DNA from: Cryptomeria japonica
Lineage: Eukaryota > Streptophyta > Pinopsida > Cupressales > Cupressaceae
Reading direction: 5' to 3'
NCBI RefSeq assembly: GCF_030272615.1
Contig: NC_081414.1
Span: 809,699,069 to 809,759,068, forward strand
DNA: 60,000 bases
Part shown: positions 33,758 to 44,956 of the stretch, piece after piece
Layout of the letters: every line of letters starts with the position of its first letter
Position numbering within the stretch: the first letter of the stretch is position 1
Translations under genes and position numbers: made by a program
The notes under the pieces: model-generated
Told to the model about the DNA's origin: nothing
Databases searched by the model: none
What the model saw: the letters and a program-made list of their open reading frames with translations, nothing else

Positions 33758-35238
33758 TGTGTGCAGGAAAAGCATGGATCATGAAACTCAAAATGTGAAA
33801 ATGCGGTCTCAAAGAGCTTGTTCACATGCCCACAGGACTTCTTGGTGCAAGTTATGGAGCCATGAGGAATGACTCAACTTCCCAAGGTAGGTTCCATGGT
33901 TCTCTATCTCACAAGGTCCCTCAAGCCAATGCCTTTGCTCTCAGATCACTGAGCAAAGTGACTTAGGGATGACGAATGCAAGAATGAGGGATGCTTTAGA
34001 TTGATTTTAACATGAATGCATCCTATCTATGCATGATTCTACAAATGATGTAAACTAGATTATAAGATGACAAGGTTAGTAGCAATACTATCCTAACAGG
34101 ATATACTAGTTAATGATTTAAGCTAATGATAAAGGAAATACTCTAAAATGTTTGTTAGATTCATTCCTATTACAAAGAGAAGCTAGATGTATTGATAAAT
34201 TTGAGCATAAATGAGATAATAAAAGCTTTGATGGATCCTTAAAATGGAGGAATGAGAGTTCTATTTATAGTGAAAATAGGGCAATGGATGGTCAAGATTG
34301 GAGGAGTTAATCAAGGGTCAGGATTGAAACTTATCAATCCATGTTTACAATTTTCACCAATGAAATGGTGACAATTGTCAACATAAGATTGCTTGAGAGG
34401 AGATGTAAGAAGCATTAAATGCTTGAGAAGACCTCATGGTTACCTTAGAAGGTAAGGGTTAAGGTTAGGTTAGGGTTATCCAATGGATAAAGCTTTTACC
34501 CAAGGGGTAAACTCTTGTGCAAAGGTTAAAGGGATAACCATGGTCAAAGCAATAAATGCTTGATGAGACCCCTGGGTTAGATGAGGGTTAAGTTAGTAAA
34601 AAAGTCTCTTACCATGCCACTAAAGGTTAGTTAACCATTAATGGTTTGAAGACTTTGGGGACAAATTTGTAAGAGTCCTTCCAAATTTGGGGGTATTCAA
34701 CAAGTTAGTTTGTTGAAGGCATAAAGACTTTAATGCCTTTTGAAGACTTTACTCCAAATTTGAGAAGTAACCTCCTCAAATTTAGGGAAAATGGATAATG
34801 AATGGGTTTGGGTTAATTGATTAGGATTAGATGGATTCTAGAAGAATTTAGGAAGGGGATTAGGATGCAAGTGGGAGATGTAGGAAAATGCAAGTGGATG
34901 AGGAATAACAGGATTAATTAAAATAAATTGCTTTATTTCAATTTGGTTGCAAGTTGGGAAATTAAATAAATTAGATTTATTAAATTGGGGTAAACTATTA
35001 ATTAAATGTAAATTTAATTAAAAAGTAGGGAGAAGGGATTTAATTAAATAAAATAATTTATTCAATTAAATGACATAAAGGGGTTAAGCGAATTTAACTA
35101 AATAAATTGAATAATTTATTTAATTAAATAGAAGAATGTGGGTGATTTAATTAAATTAGATTTAACTAAATAGAGGAATGAGAATAAAACGAACATTGAA
35201 TATTCATTTAGGAATATGGTCATTTTTATACATCTACA
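33758..35238 (-). repeat. 5' LTR of the Tat element
   Basis: 1481 bp. Same ends and internal order as 11366-12846, with scattered substitutions and small indels. Confidence 0.92.
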
Positions 35239-35684
35239 TGTGTAAATTATTTCTCATAATTACTCTTTACTTAAGTTGACTTAGGGTAATGCATTTTATA
35301 GTATTTTGGATATGAGATACTTAGAGAAGTGCTCACATAGGGATGATGCATGTAGGAGAAATTCCACCTTTTGTGGTCTTATCTTGTTACATTCCACCTT
35401 TGGTGGGTGATCCACCTCTTGTGGAATATTTTACTATTTGTCCTACCTACCCCTACCTACCCTTGTTTCTCATTGAGCCACATGTCATCATTGTATGCTC
35501 ACATATCTATATGGCCTTGCCTTTATAAGTAGGATCATCTACATTGTATGTAATTTTTAATGATCTAGTTGATCAATATTTTGCATCTTGATTAGAATAC
35601 AATTTATTCTCATCAAATATTTTGTCTCTCTTTTTTGATATTCAATGCGCTCTTGATCTTGGCTATTTTCAACAAAATTTTACA
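35239..35684 (+). repeat. Remainder of the 3' LTR of copy A
   Basis: It begins TGTGTAAATTATT, matching the family LTR from its tenth base on, and ends TTTTACA like bases 1-55. It has the family TATA-like CCTTTATAAG (about 35518-35527). Together with 11357-11365 it restores an LTR of about 450 bp. The next 84 bp (35685-35768) hold nothing recognisable. Confidence 0.9.
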
Positions 35685-35768
35685 AATTTAACCTATAAAT
35701 TTTTTAAATTCAATGAAAAATTAAACTTGCAAATGTAAATTTGAATTTGAAATGCATAAACTAAGATC

Positions 35769-36919
35769 TGATAGGGGGAAGCCTTTCAATGGCTCCAACC
35801 TCTTCCAAATTTGGTTGGAAACCATTGGAGAGTTGTATAAACCTTGTGTATATGATTTCCAAGGTTATTATTGTTGTGGTTTGAAGTGATAAAGCAATAA
35901 AACACTGAAATACTGAAGTTTTTCCAGAAATTCTGAGTTTGTAGAGATTGTACGTCCTTGATCGGCTTGAATCTGACAACACCATTCATGGAGTAGATGG
36001 AAAAATGAACTATATTTTATATGGTGGTGGTCTGAGGCTTTGATTATTTTTGTGCGGTGAGAAACCCTTATTTTTTTACTGTAACTTGAGAAACCAGGGT
36101 TTGGCTAGGGTTTCACCAAATAATGGCCATATCTTGCATCTCCTACTTCCTAAAGTTCTTTCCTTTGGTGTAATGCAAGATTGGTCAGTTTATATTAATA
36201 TTTTCATGGGTTTTTGTAGGGAAGACTTGGTTGTGAGGCACTTGAAGTGAATCTAGGTAGACATCTCCATGTGACTACCTTAAGCAAAATTAGGACAGTC
36301 ATCCTAAAATATGATAGCGGTGGATTCCAAGCTTGTAACCCTAGAATTATAAATTATTCACCATTCCCCACATTCTCATAAAGTTGGTTTTGTAGTTGGG
36401 ATACCGATAAATGGGGTTTCTTTGTAAATCAGCCCTAATCGCCCTAATTAGGTCTCTAGGCTTCTAAGGGGATTAGACCTTTAGGTTGCAAATCTTGCCA
36501 ACCCATTTTGGGGATGAATGTAAGTCCCAAAAGGGTATCTGGAATGGTGAGTAGTTTGTTAGAGTGTGTGGAAGATTTTGGAGTTAAAGGCAAAATACCA
36601 GTATAGGAGGGCTACTAGCCTAAGGGGTATGTTTCCAAAGGAGGTATAGGAATTGATGCCTAAGTCCAAAACCAGTGCTTGGAATAGTTCCTAGATGTCA
36701 TGAATTGGCCAAATTCAAAATACCTAAGAGCAGGAGTCACCAGTAAGGCATGTTTGAGGAGTTGAAGCCTTTTACTCATCTTGAGTAGGTGTTAGGCTTG
36801 AGTAGTGAAGAGTAGTTCTAAACCTTAAGATGTGGATCCCTTTCTTGTAGGGTCATTTTTGACATTTGAAGGGTCAGACTAGGGGACATGTCCTTAGGTG
36901 TAAGGAGGCCTCTGCATCA
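35769..36919 (+). repeat. 5' LTR of the chromovirus
   Basis: It matches the right copy from GGGGGAAGCCTTTCAATGG (35774) to TGCATCA. The first five bases TGATA/TGGTT match weakly, so the start is uncertain. Confidence 0.8.
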
Positions 36920-36921
36920 AG

Positions 36922-36936
36922 TGGTATCAGAGCTTA
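36922..36936 (+). promoter_or_regulatory. Primer binding site of the chromovirus
   Basis: TGGTATCAGAGCTTA lies two bases after the LTR end, a perfect TGGTATCAGAGC tRNA-Met site. Confidence 0.92.
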
Positions 36937-36968
36937 GGAGTGTACTTTGGACCAGAGAACAAGACAAG

Positions 36969-38663
36969 ATGTCAGAGGATGAGGGATCCCAAGAAATCCC
37001 ATCAAGGATGACCAATACCAAGTTGGATGTCTTGGTAAAGAAGTAGATGGAAAAGAGAAGAGCAGACAGGGCTAAGAATCAGGCCTTAAGAGGTGAAATA
37101 GACCAGTTGAAGGACAAAGTGGAGAAGGGAGAGAGAGAATTTGGAAGTTTTGAAGAAGGGGATGAAGAGGAGATCCCTAGGAAGGAAGACCTAGAGGTTC
37201 CTGTAGACAAAAGACCCCTAATGAGTGTCCTCAAGTCCATGGAAATAAGAACAATGGATGTGAAGTTGGATCTGCCAGTGTTTGTCGGTAAGATGGAACT
37301 GGATACAATGATGGAGTGGATAGACTCCTTGGACAATTTCTTTGAGAGTGAAGACATACCAGATCACCAACGAGTGAAGATGGCCCAATCCAAAATGAAA
37401 GGGGCTGCACTGACTTGGTGGAATTTCATCCAAGATGAGAGGGTGAAAGAGGGGAAAATAAAAGCTGCTACTTGGAAGAAGATGATGGCTTTGGTGAAGG
37501 AAGCCTATGTTCCAGTGGACTATAATCTCCAATTGCACAAGAGAAGACAAAATTTGAAGCAGAAGGAGATGGATGTGAGTTCCTATATAGAGGAGTTCAT
37601 GAAGTTGTGTGTGAAGACCAAGGTAAAGGAGAGTGAAGATGAAAAGGTGGCGAGATATCTCAATGGACTACGATTTTCCATCCAAGAATATTTGAACCTC
37701 CACACCCTAGAGACAGTCCAAAAATGTTTTCAGTTAGCACTTAAGGTGGAGGAGAAGCAAAAGAGAAGGCAAGAACAAAATATCAGAGGCAAAGAGAGAC
37801 AAAAAAGAGGGGGAAGAGGCCCTTTCAGAGGTAAAGGAAATGGTTTTGGATACCAAGGCGAGTCTAATCAGGAAGGCACCAGAGGAGAGAGCAGTTACAA
37901 CCAAGGAGGAGGCTACAATAAAAGAGGGAACTTCAGGGGAAGAAGACCATTCTCTAGAGGAATATCCCAAGGTAGAGGACCTCCTAGATGCTAAAACTGC
38001 AACCAAGAAGGGTACATGGCCAATAGGTGTCTGGAGAAGGCCACAAGCTCCATGGGAGAAAGAAGCAACTTGGTGCAGGAATATGATTACCAAAGTGTGG
38101 CAAGTGCAAACACCTATCAAAGTGTTAATGCTCCTAATAGCTATGGCTACCTTGAAAGAGGAGAGGCTCAGATGATGAGGAGAGAAGTAACCACCATGAA
38201 GGTATCTAATAAGGATCCCCCACAAAGAAAGTCTCTTTTCAAAACTACCTACAAGGCAGGAGGAAAAGTATGCAAGGTCTTGATAGACTTTGGGTCTATT
38301 AAAAATTTTGTGTCACTTGAAATGGTGGAGAAGCTTAAGTTGAGAAGGTTGCCACATCCTTACCCCTATAAGGTCTCATGGCTCACCCAGGGTCAAAAAG
38401 CAGTGGTAGAAGAGCAGGTATGGGTAGAGTTTCATATTAGATCATATAAGGATAGGTTGCTATTTGATATAGCCAAGATGGATGCATGTCATCTCTTATT
38501 TGGGAGACCATGGCAGTTTGATTTGAAGGCTTACCATGATGCGATTAGAAACACCTATTCAATCACCAAGGATGGTAAGGTGATAGATCTTTTACCCCTG
38601 ATGGAGAGTGAGATAGAACAAAAGGGAAAGGATGCTAAAGTGTTGTTGGTAGAAGGAAAGTAG
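36969..38663 (+). pseudogene. Chromovirus gag and protease (three stops in one frame)
   Basis: From ATG 36969 a single frame runs through Gag, zinc knuckle and protease with stops at 37044-37046, 37992-37994 and 38661-38663. The Gag domain has MKGAALTWWNFIQDERV (about 37395-37445), followed by an Arg/Gly-rich tail. The knuckle (about 37989-38030) is damaged twice: a TAA stands between its first two Cys, and its His is Tyr (EGYMANRC). The protease site reads LIDFGSIKNFVS where DSG is usual (about 38279-38314), so catalysis is doubtful. No frameshift over 1.7 kb, so decay was by point changes only. Confidence 0.9.
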
Positions 38664-40184
38664 TTCATGAAGGAGATTGCAGAGAAGGATGTAGTTTTCT
38701 ATGCCCTCATTCCTAAGTCCAAGATGACAAAGAAGGAGCAGTTTGCAGAAGAGAAAGAAGGAGGACATAAGCACATAGACCATGTAGTCAGACAGTTACT
38801 TGACAAATACAAAGGCATCATCTCAGATGGAATGCCAAGATCCCTACCACCGGTAAGAGACATAAGTCATTGCATAGATCTAATCCCTGGATCTACCTTA
38901 CCAAATAAAGAAGCATACAAACTTACTCAAGATCAGAATGCAAAGATGACAAGAAAAATTGAGGAGTTGATAGAATCAGGACTAATTGGCAAAATTCTAA
39001 GCCCTTGTGCAGTACCAGCAGTCCTTTCACCCAAGAAAGAAGGCACTTGGAGGCTATGTATAGACTCAAGGGCCATCAACAAGATAACTATAATGTATAG
39101 GCTCCCAATCCCTAGGATAGAGGATTTGTTTGATTGCTTGGGGAGTGCTAAGTATTTCACAAAAATGGATCTAAAAAGTGGATATCATCAGATTAGAATA
39201 AGGCTGGGAGATGAATGTAAAACAACTTTTAAAACCAATGAAGGGTTGTATCAATGGAAAGTCATGCCATTTCGGTTGTCCAACACCCCTAGTACCTTTA
39301 TGAGGTTGATGAATGAGGTCTTGGTGGAGTTCATAGGAAAGTTTGTCATAGTATACCTAGATGATATCTTGATCTTTAGCCATTCAAGGGAAGAGCACCT
39401 CAAACAGATAGATGTGGTTCTCAAAAGGTTACATGAAGAGAAACTAATGATAAATTTGGATAAGGGTTTGTTCATGCAGGAGGTGATCATCTACTTGGGC
39501 TTTGTAATCTCACAAGGTGAGTTGAAAATGGACCAAGAGAAGGTAAGTGCCATATTGTCTTGGCCTACACCTAAAACTATGAATGATGTCCGGAGCTTCC
39601 ATGGTTTAGCAACTTTTTATAGGAATTTTATAAGAGGATTTAGTCATGTTTGTGCACCTTTGCTTGACACCATAAAGGGAGGACAAAAGTGCAGGTTCAG
39701 TTGGACCAAGGAGGTAGATGACTCATTTGAAACTTTGAAGAAGAAAGTTGCAGAACAACCAGTCCTTGCCCTACTAGACTTCAACAAAATATTTCAAGTG
39801 GAGTGTGATGCAAGCCGCATGGCTATTGGGGCAGTTCTTAGTCAGGAAGGAAGGCCTACTGCTTTTTTCAGTGAAAAGCTAAATGATGCCAAGAAGAGAT
39901 ACTCATCTTATAACTTGGAGATGTATACTTTGGTTCAGTCTTTGAAGAAGTGGAGGCACTATTTATTGCCTAAGGAGTTCATAATTTTTACTGATAATCA
40001 GGCACTCAATTTCATAAATAGCCAAGAGAAGCTAAACCACTGGCACATGAAGTGGGTAGAGACCCTACAAGCATTCACGTTCACCCTCAAACACAAGAAG
40101 GGGGTCAAGAACAAAATTACAGATGCTTTGAGCAAGAGGGTCTTAACTAGTCAACCAAATCAAGATGGAGAGTGTTGGTATTGA
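38664..40184 (+). pseudogene. Chromovirus reverse transcriptase and RNase H
   Basis: In frame with gag across the stop at 38661. The reverse transcriptase has RLCIDSRAINKITI, FTKMDLKSGYHQIRI (first catalytic Asp), MPFRLSNTPSTFMRLM (the usual Gly is Arg) and an intact catalytic YLDD (about 39355-39366). RNase H follows: VECDASRMAIGAVLSQEGRP, the Glu-bearing NLEMYTLVQ (where YDKEFYA types are usual) and FTDNQAL. The frame stays open for over 500 codons, the longest intact polymerase segment in the window. It runs past the INT join by a frame change near 40165-40184. Confidence 0.95.
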
Positions 40185-41421
40185 TTCCTTGAAGAGCATG
40201 TATGATGCTGATGAAGACTTTGAAGAGCATTTATGTGAAAATTTTGGTGACTGGTATCATGATGAATTTTCTGAATTTCTGATACAAGATGGATTGTTAT
40301 TCAAAGGTGGACAATTATGTATACCTAAGTATTCAATGAGACTAAATATCATTAGGGAGAAACATTGTGGAGAAATGGCAAGTCATTTTGGTCTTGATAA
40401 GACCCCTGACCTTGTGAAAAGACATTACTACTGGCCTAAGTTGCAGATAGATGTAAGGAAGTTTGTGGAGACATGTGTAATCTGTCAAAAAGCCAAGGGG
40501 AAATCCACCAATGCAGGCTTGTACCAACCCTTACCCATTCCTTCTAGGCCATGGGAGAGCATAAGAGTGGATTTTGTATTGGGTTTTCCTAGGGCAAGGA
40601 GAGGTTTTGACAGTGTTTTTGTAGTGGTGGACATATTTAGCAAAATGGCTCATTTCTTGCCATGTAAAACCTCTTGTGATGCTTCATATGTTGCAGACTT
40701 TTTGCTAATAAATAATAGTTCAGATACATGGATTGGCACTAAAAATAGTTTCTGATAGAGATGTGAAGTTCATAGGTCACTTTTGGAGGACTCTTTGGAA
40801 GAAGTTGGGAACTAACCTAGCTTTCTCATCAGCCTACCATCCCCAAATGGATGGGAAAATTGAAGTTGTCAATAGGTCCTTGGGGAACCTATTAAGATGT
40901 TTGATAAGACAACATGGAGAGAAATGAGACAACATTTTGTCACAGGAAAAATTCTCATACAATGATACCATAAATAGGAGTACCGGGAAGTCTCCTTTCT
41001 AGATTGTGTATGACATACACCCAAGAGGTGTATTGGAGTTGAGGGATTTACCTAAGGAAGAGCCTATTAGTGCAGATGGTGAAGTATTTGCATCAGCCAT
41101 AAAGGAGGTACATGATCAAGTAAGGTCTCATCTCCAACAATCTGTAGAAATGTACAAGGCTTATGCTGATAAGAAAAAGAGAGATGTACAATTTGATATT
41201 GGGGATTTAGTATGGGTATATTTGAAGAAGGAGAGACTCCCAAAAGGCAAATACACCAAGCTCATGTAGAGGAAGATTGGACCATGTATATTTTGAAGAA
41301 ATATGGACATAATGCTTATGAAATCCAACTTCCTCCTGATCTTGGATTGTCATCTATTTTCATTGTGTGTGATCTTAAACTTTTCAAAGGTAATGGAAAT
41401 GAAGTGGAGGAACCAATGTAG
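40165..41421 (+). pseudogene. Chromovirus integrase, three frame changes
   Basis: The zinc region HCGEMASHFG ... CVICQKAKG is at about 40363-40500. The core has the first Asp in VDFVLGFPRARRG (about 40570), then a frameshift with stops near 40700-40740. The second Asp is in IVSDRDVKFIG (about 40747) and the Glu in DGKIEVVNRS. All three catalytic residues are thus still present, but they are not in one frame. A TGA at 40925-40927 and another frame change near 41260 follow. The C-terminal GPCxILKKYG... region ends at a TAG, 41419-41421. Confidence 0.9.
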
Positions 41422-41709
41422 GTTGCAGCAGACAATGATATTCCAAGGCATGAATCCTCAAAGTTGAGCAAGATTCTACACACTAGAATCATAAAGAGGA
41501 CAAGGAACTAGGATTACATAGAGTATTTGGTGGCTTGGCAGGATAAACCATATTCTAAAGTAGTTTGAATGACAGATAAACAAATTTCCAACCATGGTGC
41601 AGATCTCCAAACTCTGATCTCAAGAGGGCTTGAGATCTCTTCTCCCAGGGAGTATGGTGCAAGAGCACCTTATCAAAAAGATAACCATGCAACTGATGAT
41701 GAAGATTAA
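41422..41709 (+). pseudogene. Chromodomain-like C-terminus of the chromovirus integrase
   Basis: In frame with 41212-41421. It contains RIIKRTRN, then YIEYLVAWQDKPYSKVV and a TGA (41566-41568) where chromodomains have the conserved Trp (TGG), then the closing helix region. Stops also at 41509-41511. The frame ends at TAA 41707-41709. In chromoviruses this domain is thought to steer integration toward marked chromatin. The fit is to order and key residues, not a scored match. Confidence 0.7.
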
Positions 41710-41992
41710 GATCTTAGGATCATTTTTCAAGTCTCTTGTTTGTGCATTTTCATGTATTTAATAAAGACCCCACCATGTAAACCAATGTCACTAATTAGGC
41801 AATTTGATAAGCCAATTAGGACAATGTGGTAAATAGGGGTAGCAGGATCTTTGTTTTTATGTTTGTTAGGTTTTTAGGATTTTTTAGGAGTGTTTGGTTG
41901 ATCCAAGTGTGTGGATCCCAACCTTAGAGAGTTTGACAATATTTTGTGCAAAATTGCAATTTCTGAGTACAGAAGTGCAACTTTTCAAAGTG
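41710..41992 (+). other. 3' untranslated part of the chromovirus
   Basis: No gene. An AATAAA-type signal lies at about 41759. No clear polypurine tract is found before the assumed LTR start; an alternative start near 41889, after TTTTTTAGGAG, would add about 100 bp to the LTR. Confidence 0.6.
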
Positions 41993-43152
41993 TGGTTGGG
42001 GGAAGCCTTTCAATGGCTCCAAACTCTTCCAAATTTTGTTGGAAACAATTGGAGAATTGTATAAACCTTTTGGACATGATTCCCAAGGTTTCTATTATTG
42101 TGGTTTGAAGTGATGAAGCAATAAAACACTGAAATACTAAAGTTTTCCCATAAATTCTGAGTTTGTAGAGATTGTATGTCCTTGACAGACTTGAATCTGA
42201 TAACAAAATTCATGGAGTAGATGGAGAAATGAACTATCTTTGATTTGGTGGTGGTCTGAGGCTTTGATTGTTTCCATGTGGTGAGAAACCCTTAATTTTT
42301 TGAGTGTAACCCGGGAAATGTGGGTTTGGCTAGGGTTTCGCCAAATAATGGTCATATCTTGCATCTCCTACCTCTAGAAGTTCTTTCCTTTGGTGGAATG
42401 TAGTATTGGTTTATGTACATTAATATTTGCATGGGTCTTTGTAGGGAAGACTTGGTTGTGAGGCACTTGAAGTGAATCTAGGTAGGCATCTCCATGTGAC
42501 TACCTGAAACAAAATTAGGACAGTCATCCTAAAATATGATAGCGGTGGATTCCAGGATTGTAACCCTACAATTAGAAGTTATTCACCATTCCCCACATTC
42601 TCATAAAGGTCTTTTTGCATTTGGGATGCCGGTAAAGGGGGTTGCTTTGTAAATCAGGCCTAATTGCCCTAATTAGGTCTCTAGGCTTCTAAGAGGATCA
42701 GACCTTTAGGTTGCAGATCTTGCCAACCCATTTTGGGGATAAATATAACTCCCAAAAAGGTATCTAGAATGGTGAGTAGTTTTTTAGAGTGTGTGGAAGA
42801 TTTTGGAGTTGAAGGCAAAATACCAGTATGTGAGGGCTATTAGCCCAAGGGGTAAGTTTCCAAAGGAGGTATAAGGAATTGGTGCCTAAGTCCAAAACAA
42901 GTTCTTGAAATAGTTCCTAGATGTCATCAATTGGCTAAATTCAAAATCCCTAAGAGAAGGAGTCACCGGTAAGGCATGTTTGAGGAGTTGAATCATTTTA
43001 CTCATCTTGAGTAGGTGTTAGGCTTGAGTAGTGAAGAGTAGTTCTAAACCTTAAGATATAGATCCCTTTCTTGTAGGGTCATTTTTGACATTTGAAGGGT
43101 CAGACCCTAACCTTTTGGACTTGTCCTTAGGTGTAAGGAGGCCTCTGCATCA
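41993..43152 (+). repeat. 3' LTR of the chromovirus
   Basis: It matches 35769-36919 and ends CTCTGCATCA; TTTTC follows. Confidence 0.82.
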
Positions 43153-43865
43153 TTTTCCTTAGGTCAAACCCTAATTTTGGAATCAACCATGTAATATAAA
43201 TGAAATATGATTGAATTTCAGTAATGAAAATATAATTTTGAGGGAGATGTTGAATAATGACTAAAATACTAATAATATACCTTGGCATGGAGTTTTGTTT
43301 TTCTCCACATGGAATTAAGGTTTCATGAAGTCTTCAATAACATAGAACATGAATGTCAACTCCAGTGCTTGAGTCTTGACCTTAACTCTACTCCAATTCT
43401 TGAAACAAGACTATTTGATTGCTCACTTAAACTTGAATATTTGATTCCTTGGTTTTTAATTGAATTTATGTGTGTGTATATCAAAATGAGAGGGGTGGAC
43501 CTCCTTTTATACCCACCCATCTAAAAACAACTTAGTTTTTTGACTAGAGCTGACATAGGATCTAGGTCCTCCCCAAAATGTTATGACTATTAAGGGGCCT
43601 CAAAATAGGTCTAATATACATTTAAATATATAAATTAATAAGAAAAATGAGAGGGATGATTAATAATATTAGCATAACTGAATATGATGTTTATCTTCTT
43701 GTCAGATTTTTGACTTAAATTTGAAGTATAATTCGAAATAAAAAGTATGTCTTGTAATTTTATTCTATATAGTAACATGAGATTGAATTTTTTTATATTC
43801 CCTTACCTTTTAGAATTATAAATATGTAATTAAAAATAACTTGAAATGGTTATAAGAATTATTTT
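43153..43865 (+). other. AT-rich intergenic stretch
   Basis: I see no gene, RNA or repeat boundary here. An 80-codon open frame (43282-43524) has no recognisable motif. Confidence 0.6.
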
Positions 43866-44309
43866 TGTTGGTGTAAATAAATATTCATCATGGATATTAT
43901 TACACTTTACTTAACTTAGGATAATGCATCTCTTTGTAGTTTGGATATGAGACACCTAGGGAAGTGTGCACATAGAGATATAGCTTGTAGGAGAAATTCC
44001 ACCTTTTGTGGTTTTATCTTACTGTTACACTCCACATTCGGTGGGTCATCCACCTCTTGTGGAATATTATATTATTTCTCCTACCTACCCCTGGTATTTC
44101 TTACCTACCCTTGTTTCTCATTGAGCCACATGTCATGATTGTGTGCTCGTATATTCATATGGCCTTGCTTATATAAGCAGGCTCATATTCATTGTATTGG
44201 TTAATCCAGTTGATCATTTTCATATAGATGAGAATACGGTTTGTTCTTGTCATTCTATTGTCTCTCTTTATTCTTTTCATTGTGCCCTTGATCTTGGCAA
44301 AATCTCACA
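43866..44309 (+). repeat. Solo LTR of the copy A/B family (TSD ATTTT)
   Basis: 444 bp, from TGTTGGTGTAAATAA to TCTCACA, matching the LTRs of copies A and B in + orientation. ATTTT flanks both sides (43861-43865 and 44310-44314), which is the mark of a full insertion reduced by LTR-LTR recombination. A TATATAAG box lies at 44170-44177. Confidence 0.95.
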
Positions 44310-44386
44310 ATTTTAAATTGACACAATTTTTTCATCTAAATATTCTCTTCTTGTCTATTCTTTTTAGAATCTCCTATCAGTACTTT

Positions 44387-44956
44387 TGATGCAGACAAGG
44401 TTAGAGGGTTCAATATTGATAGTTCAACCTTGCAGCCAAACATACATAAAAGCACAACATAGATTTGAATTTTGATAATAATTTATTTATTTATTGAAGT
44501 ATTCCGATTGATCACATGTCCGTAGGTCCTCACATACTCCTTAGATTTGGCCTATCCACCCCATGCAAACACATAGGCCACCATGGGCTTATTATAGTGA
44601 AATTAATTAACGAAATTCTTTTGGATCCACTTTCCCCTAACTATTACCTCCTAGACTACTCTCTAGATATTGATAATGATCTCCTTGACTCTTGATGTGT
44701 TTAATTATCATATCCAATCAATGCAATTGATCCACGTCAGCTTCCCCAGTCTTACAATTGGTGTAATGTGTGCACAAAATCTTTATGCTAGAAGAAGGTC
44801 TAACTCTATGTGCAGATAGGTGTAGAACTATCCAGATATTTCTGTATCCCATATCCACCATGTGACATACTCCATTATTTCTACAAGGAATGAAAACGGG
44901 TTGCATTCTTCTGATATTGGATCTATTCTAAGTTCTTTTGGGATGCTCCTATGTCA
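44387..44956 (-). repeat. 3' LTR of the decayed gypsy element
   Basis: It matches 49730-50300 along its length. Inside, the - strand has CACACATTACACC and similar words shared with the other copy. A weak purine stretch AGGGGTT precedes it (44957-44965). Confidence 0.9.

Larger units (their letters stand above)
11366..35238 (-). mobile_element. Tat-type Ty3/gypsy element with an antisense plant-mobile-domain gene
   Basis: LTRs of equal length (1481 bp) at 33758-35238 (5') and 11366-12846 (3') enclose a - strand gag-pol: Gag, protease, G-patch, reverse transcriptase, RNase H, a second RNase H, and integrase. Two RNase H domains, the pol layout, a very long 3' region with tandem repeats and an extra antisense ORF are known traits of the Tat/Ogre branch. 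Without the nested copy B the element is about 18.8 kb. The flanks GTTGT (left) and TGTGT (right) are each one base from GGTGT, the sequence expected in the interrupted LTR of copy A, so I read them as a decayed target duplication. The LTRs differ at about 5% of the ~290 positions compared. Confidence 0.88.
1..35684 (+). mobile_element. Copy A: copia-like gag/X LTR element without pol, split by two nested insertions
   Basis: The outermost layer of the nest. The 5' LTR end (1-55), primer site, leader, gag remnant and ORF X run from 1 to 3478. A copia element then interrupts (3479-11165), the 3' interior resumes at 11166-11356, and the 3' LTR is split into 11357-11365 and 35239-35684 by a Tat-type gypsy element. 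The pieces were assigned by matching them in order to the uninterrupted copy B at 17139-22252 (opposite strand). No reverse transcriptase, integrase or RNase H lies in its own sequence, so it would depend on proteins from another element. The 5' end is outside the window, so its target duplication cannot be checked. Confidence 0.88.
35769..43152 (+). mobile_element. Chromovirus-type Ty3/gypsy element, coding region broken
   Basis: Two LTR copies (about 35769-36919 and 41993-43152) enclose a tRNA-Met primer site and a gag-pol frame in gypsy order, ending in a chromodomain-like segment. The LTR ends CTCTGCATCA are clear; the starts are not. Bases before the left copy (AGATC) and after the right copy (TTTTC) do not match, so either the 5' LTR has lost its start or the copies have recombined. 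Confidence 0.85.
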
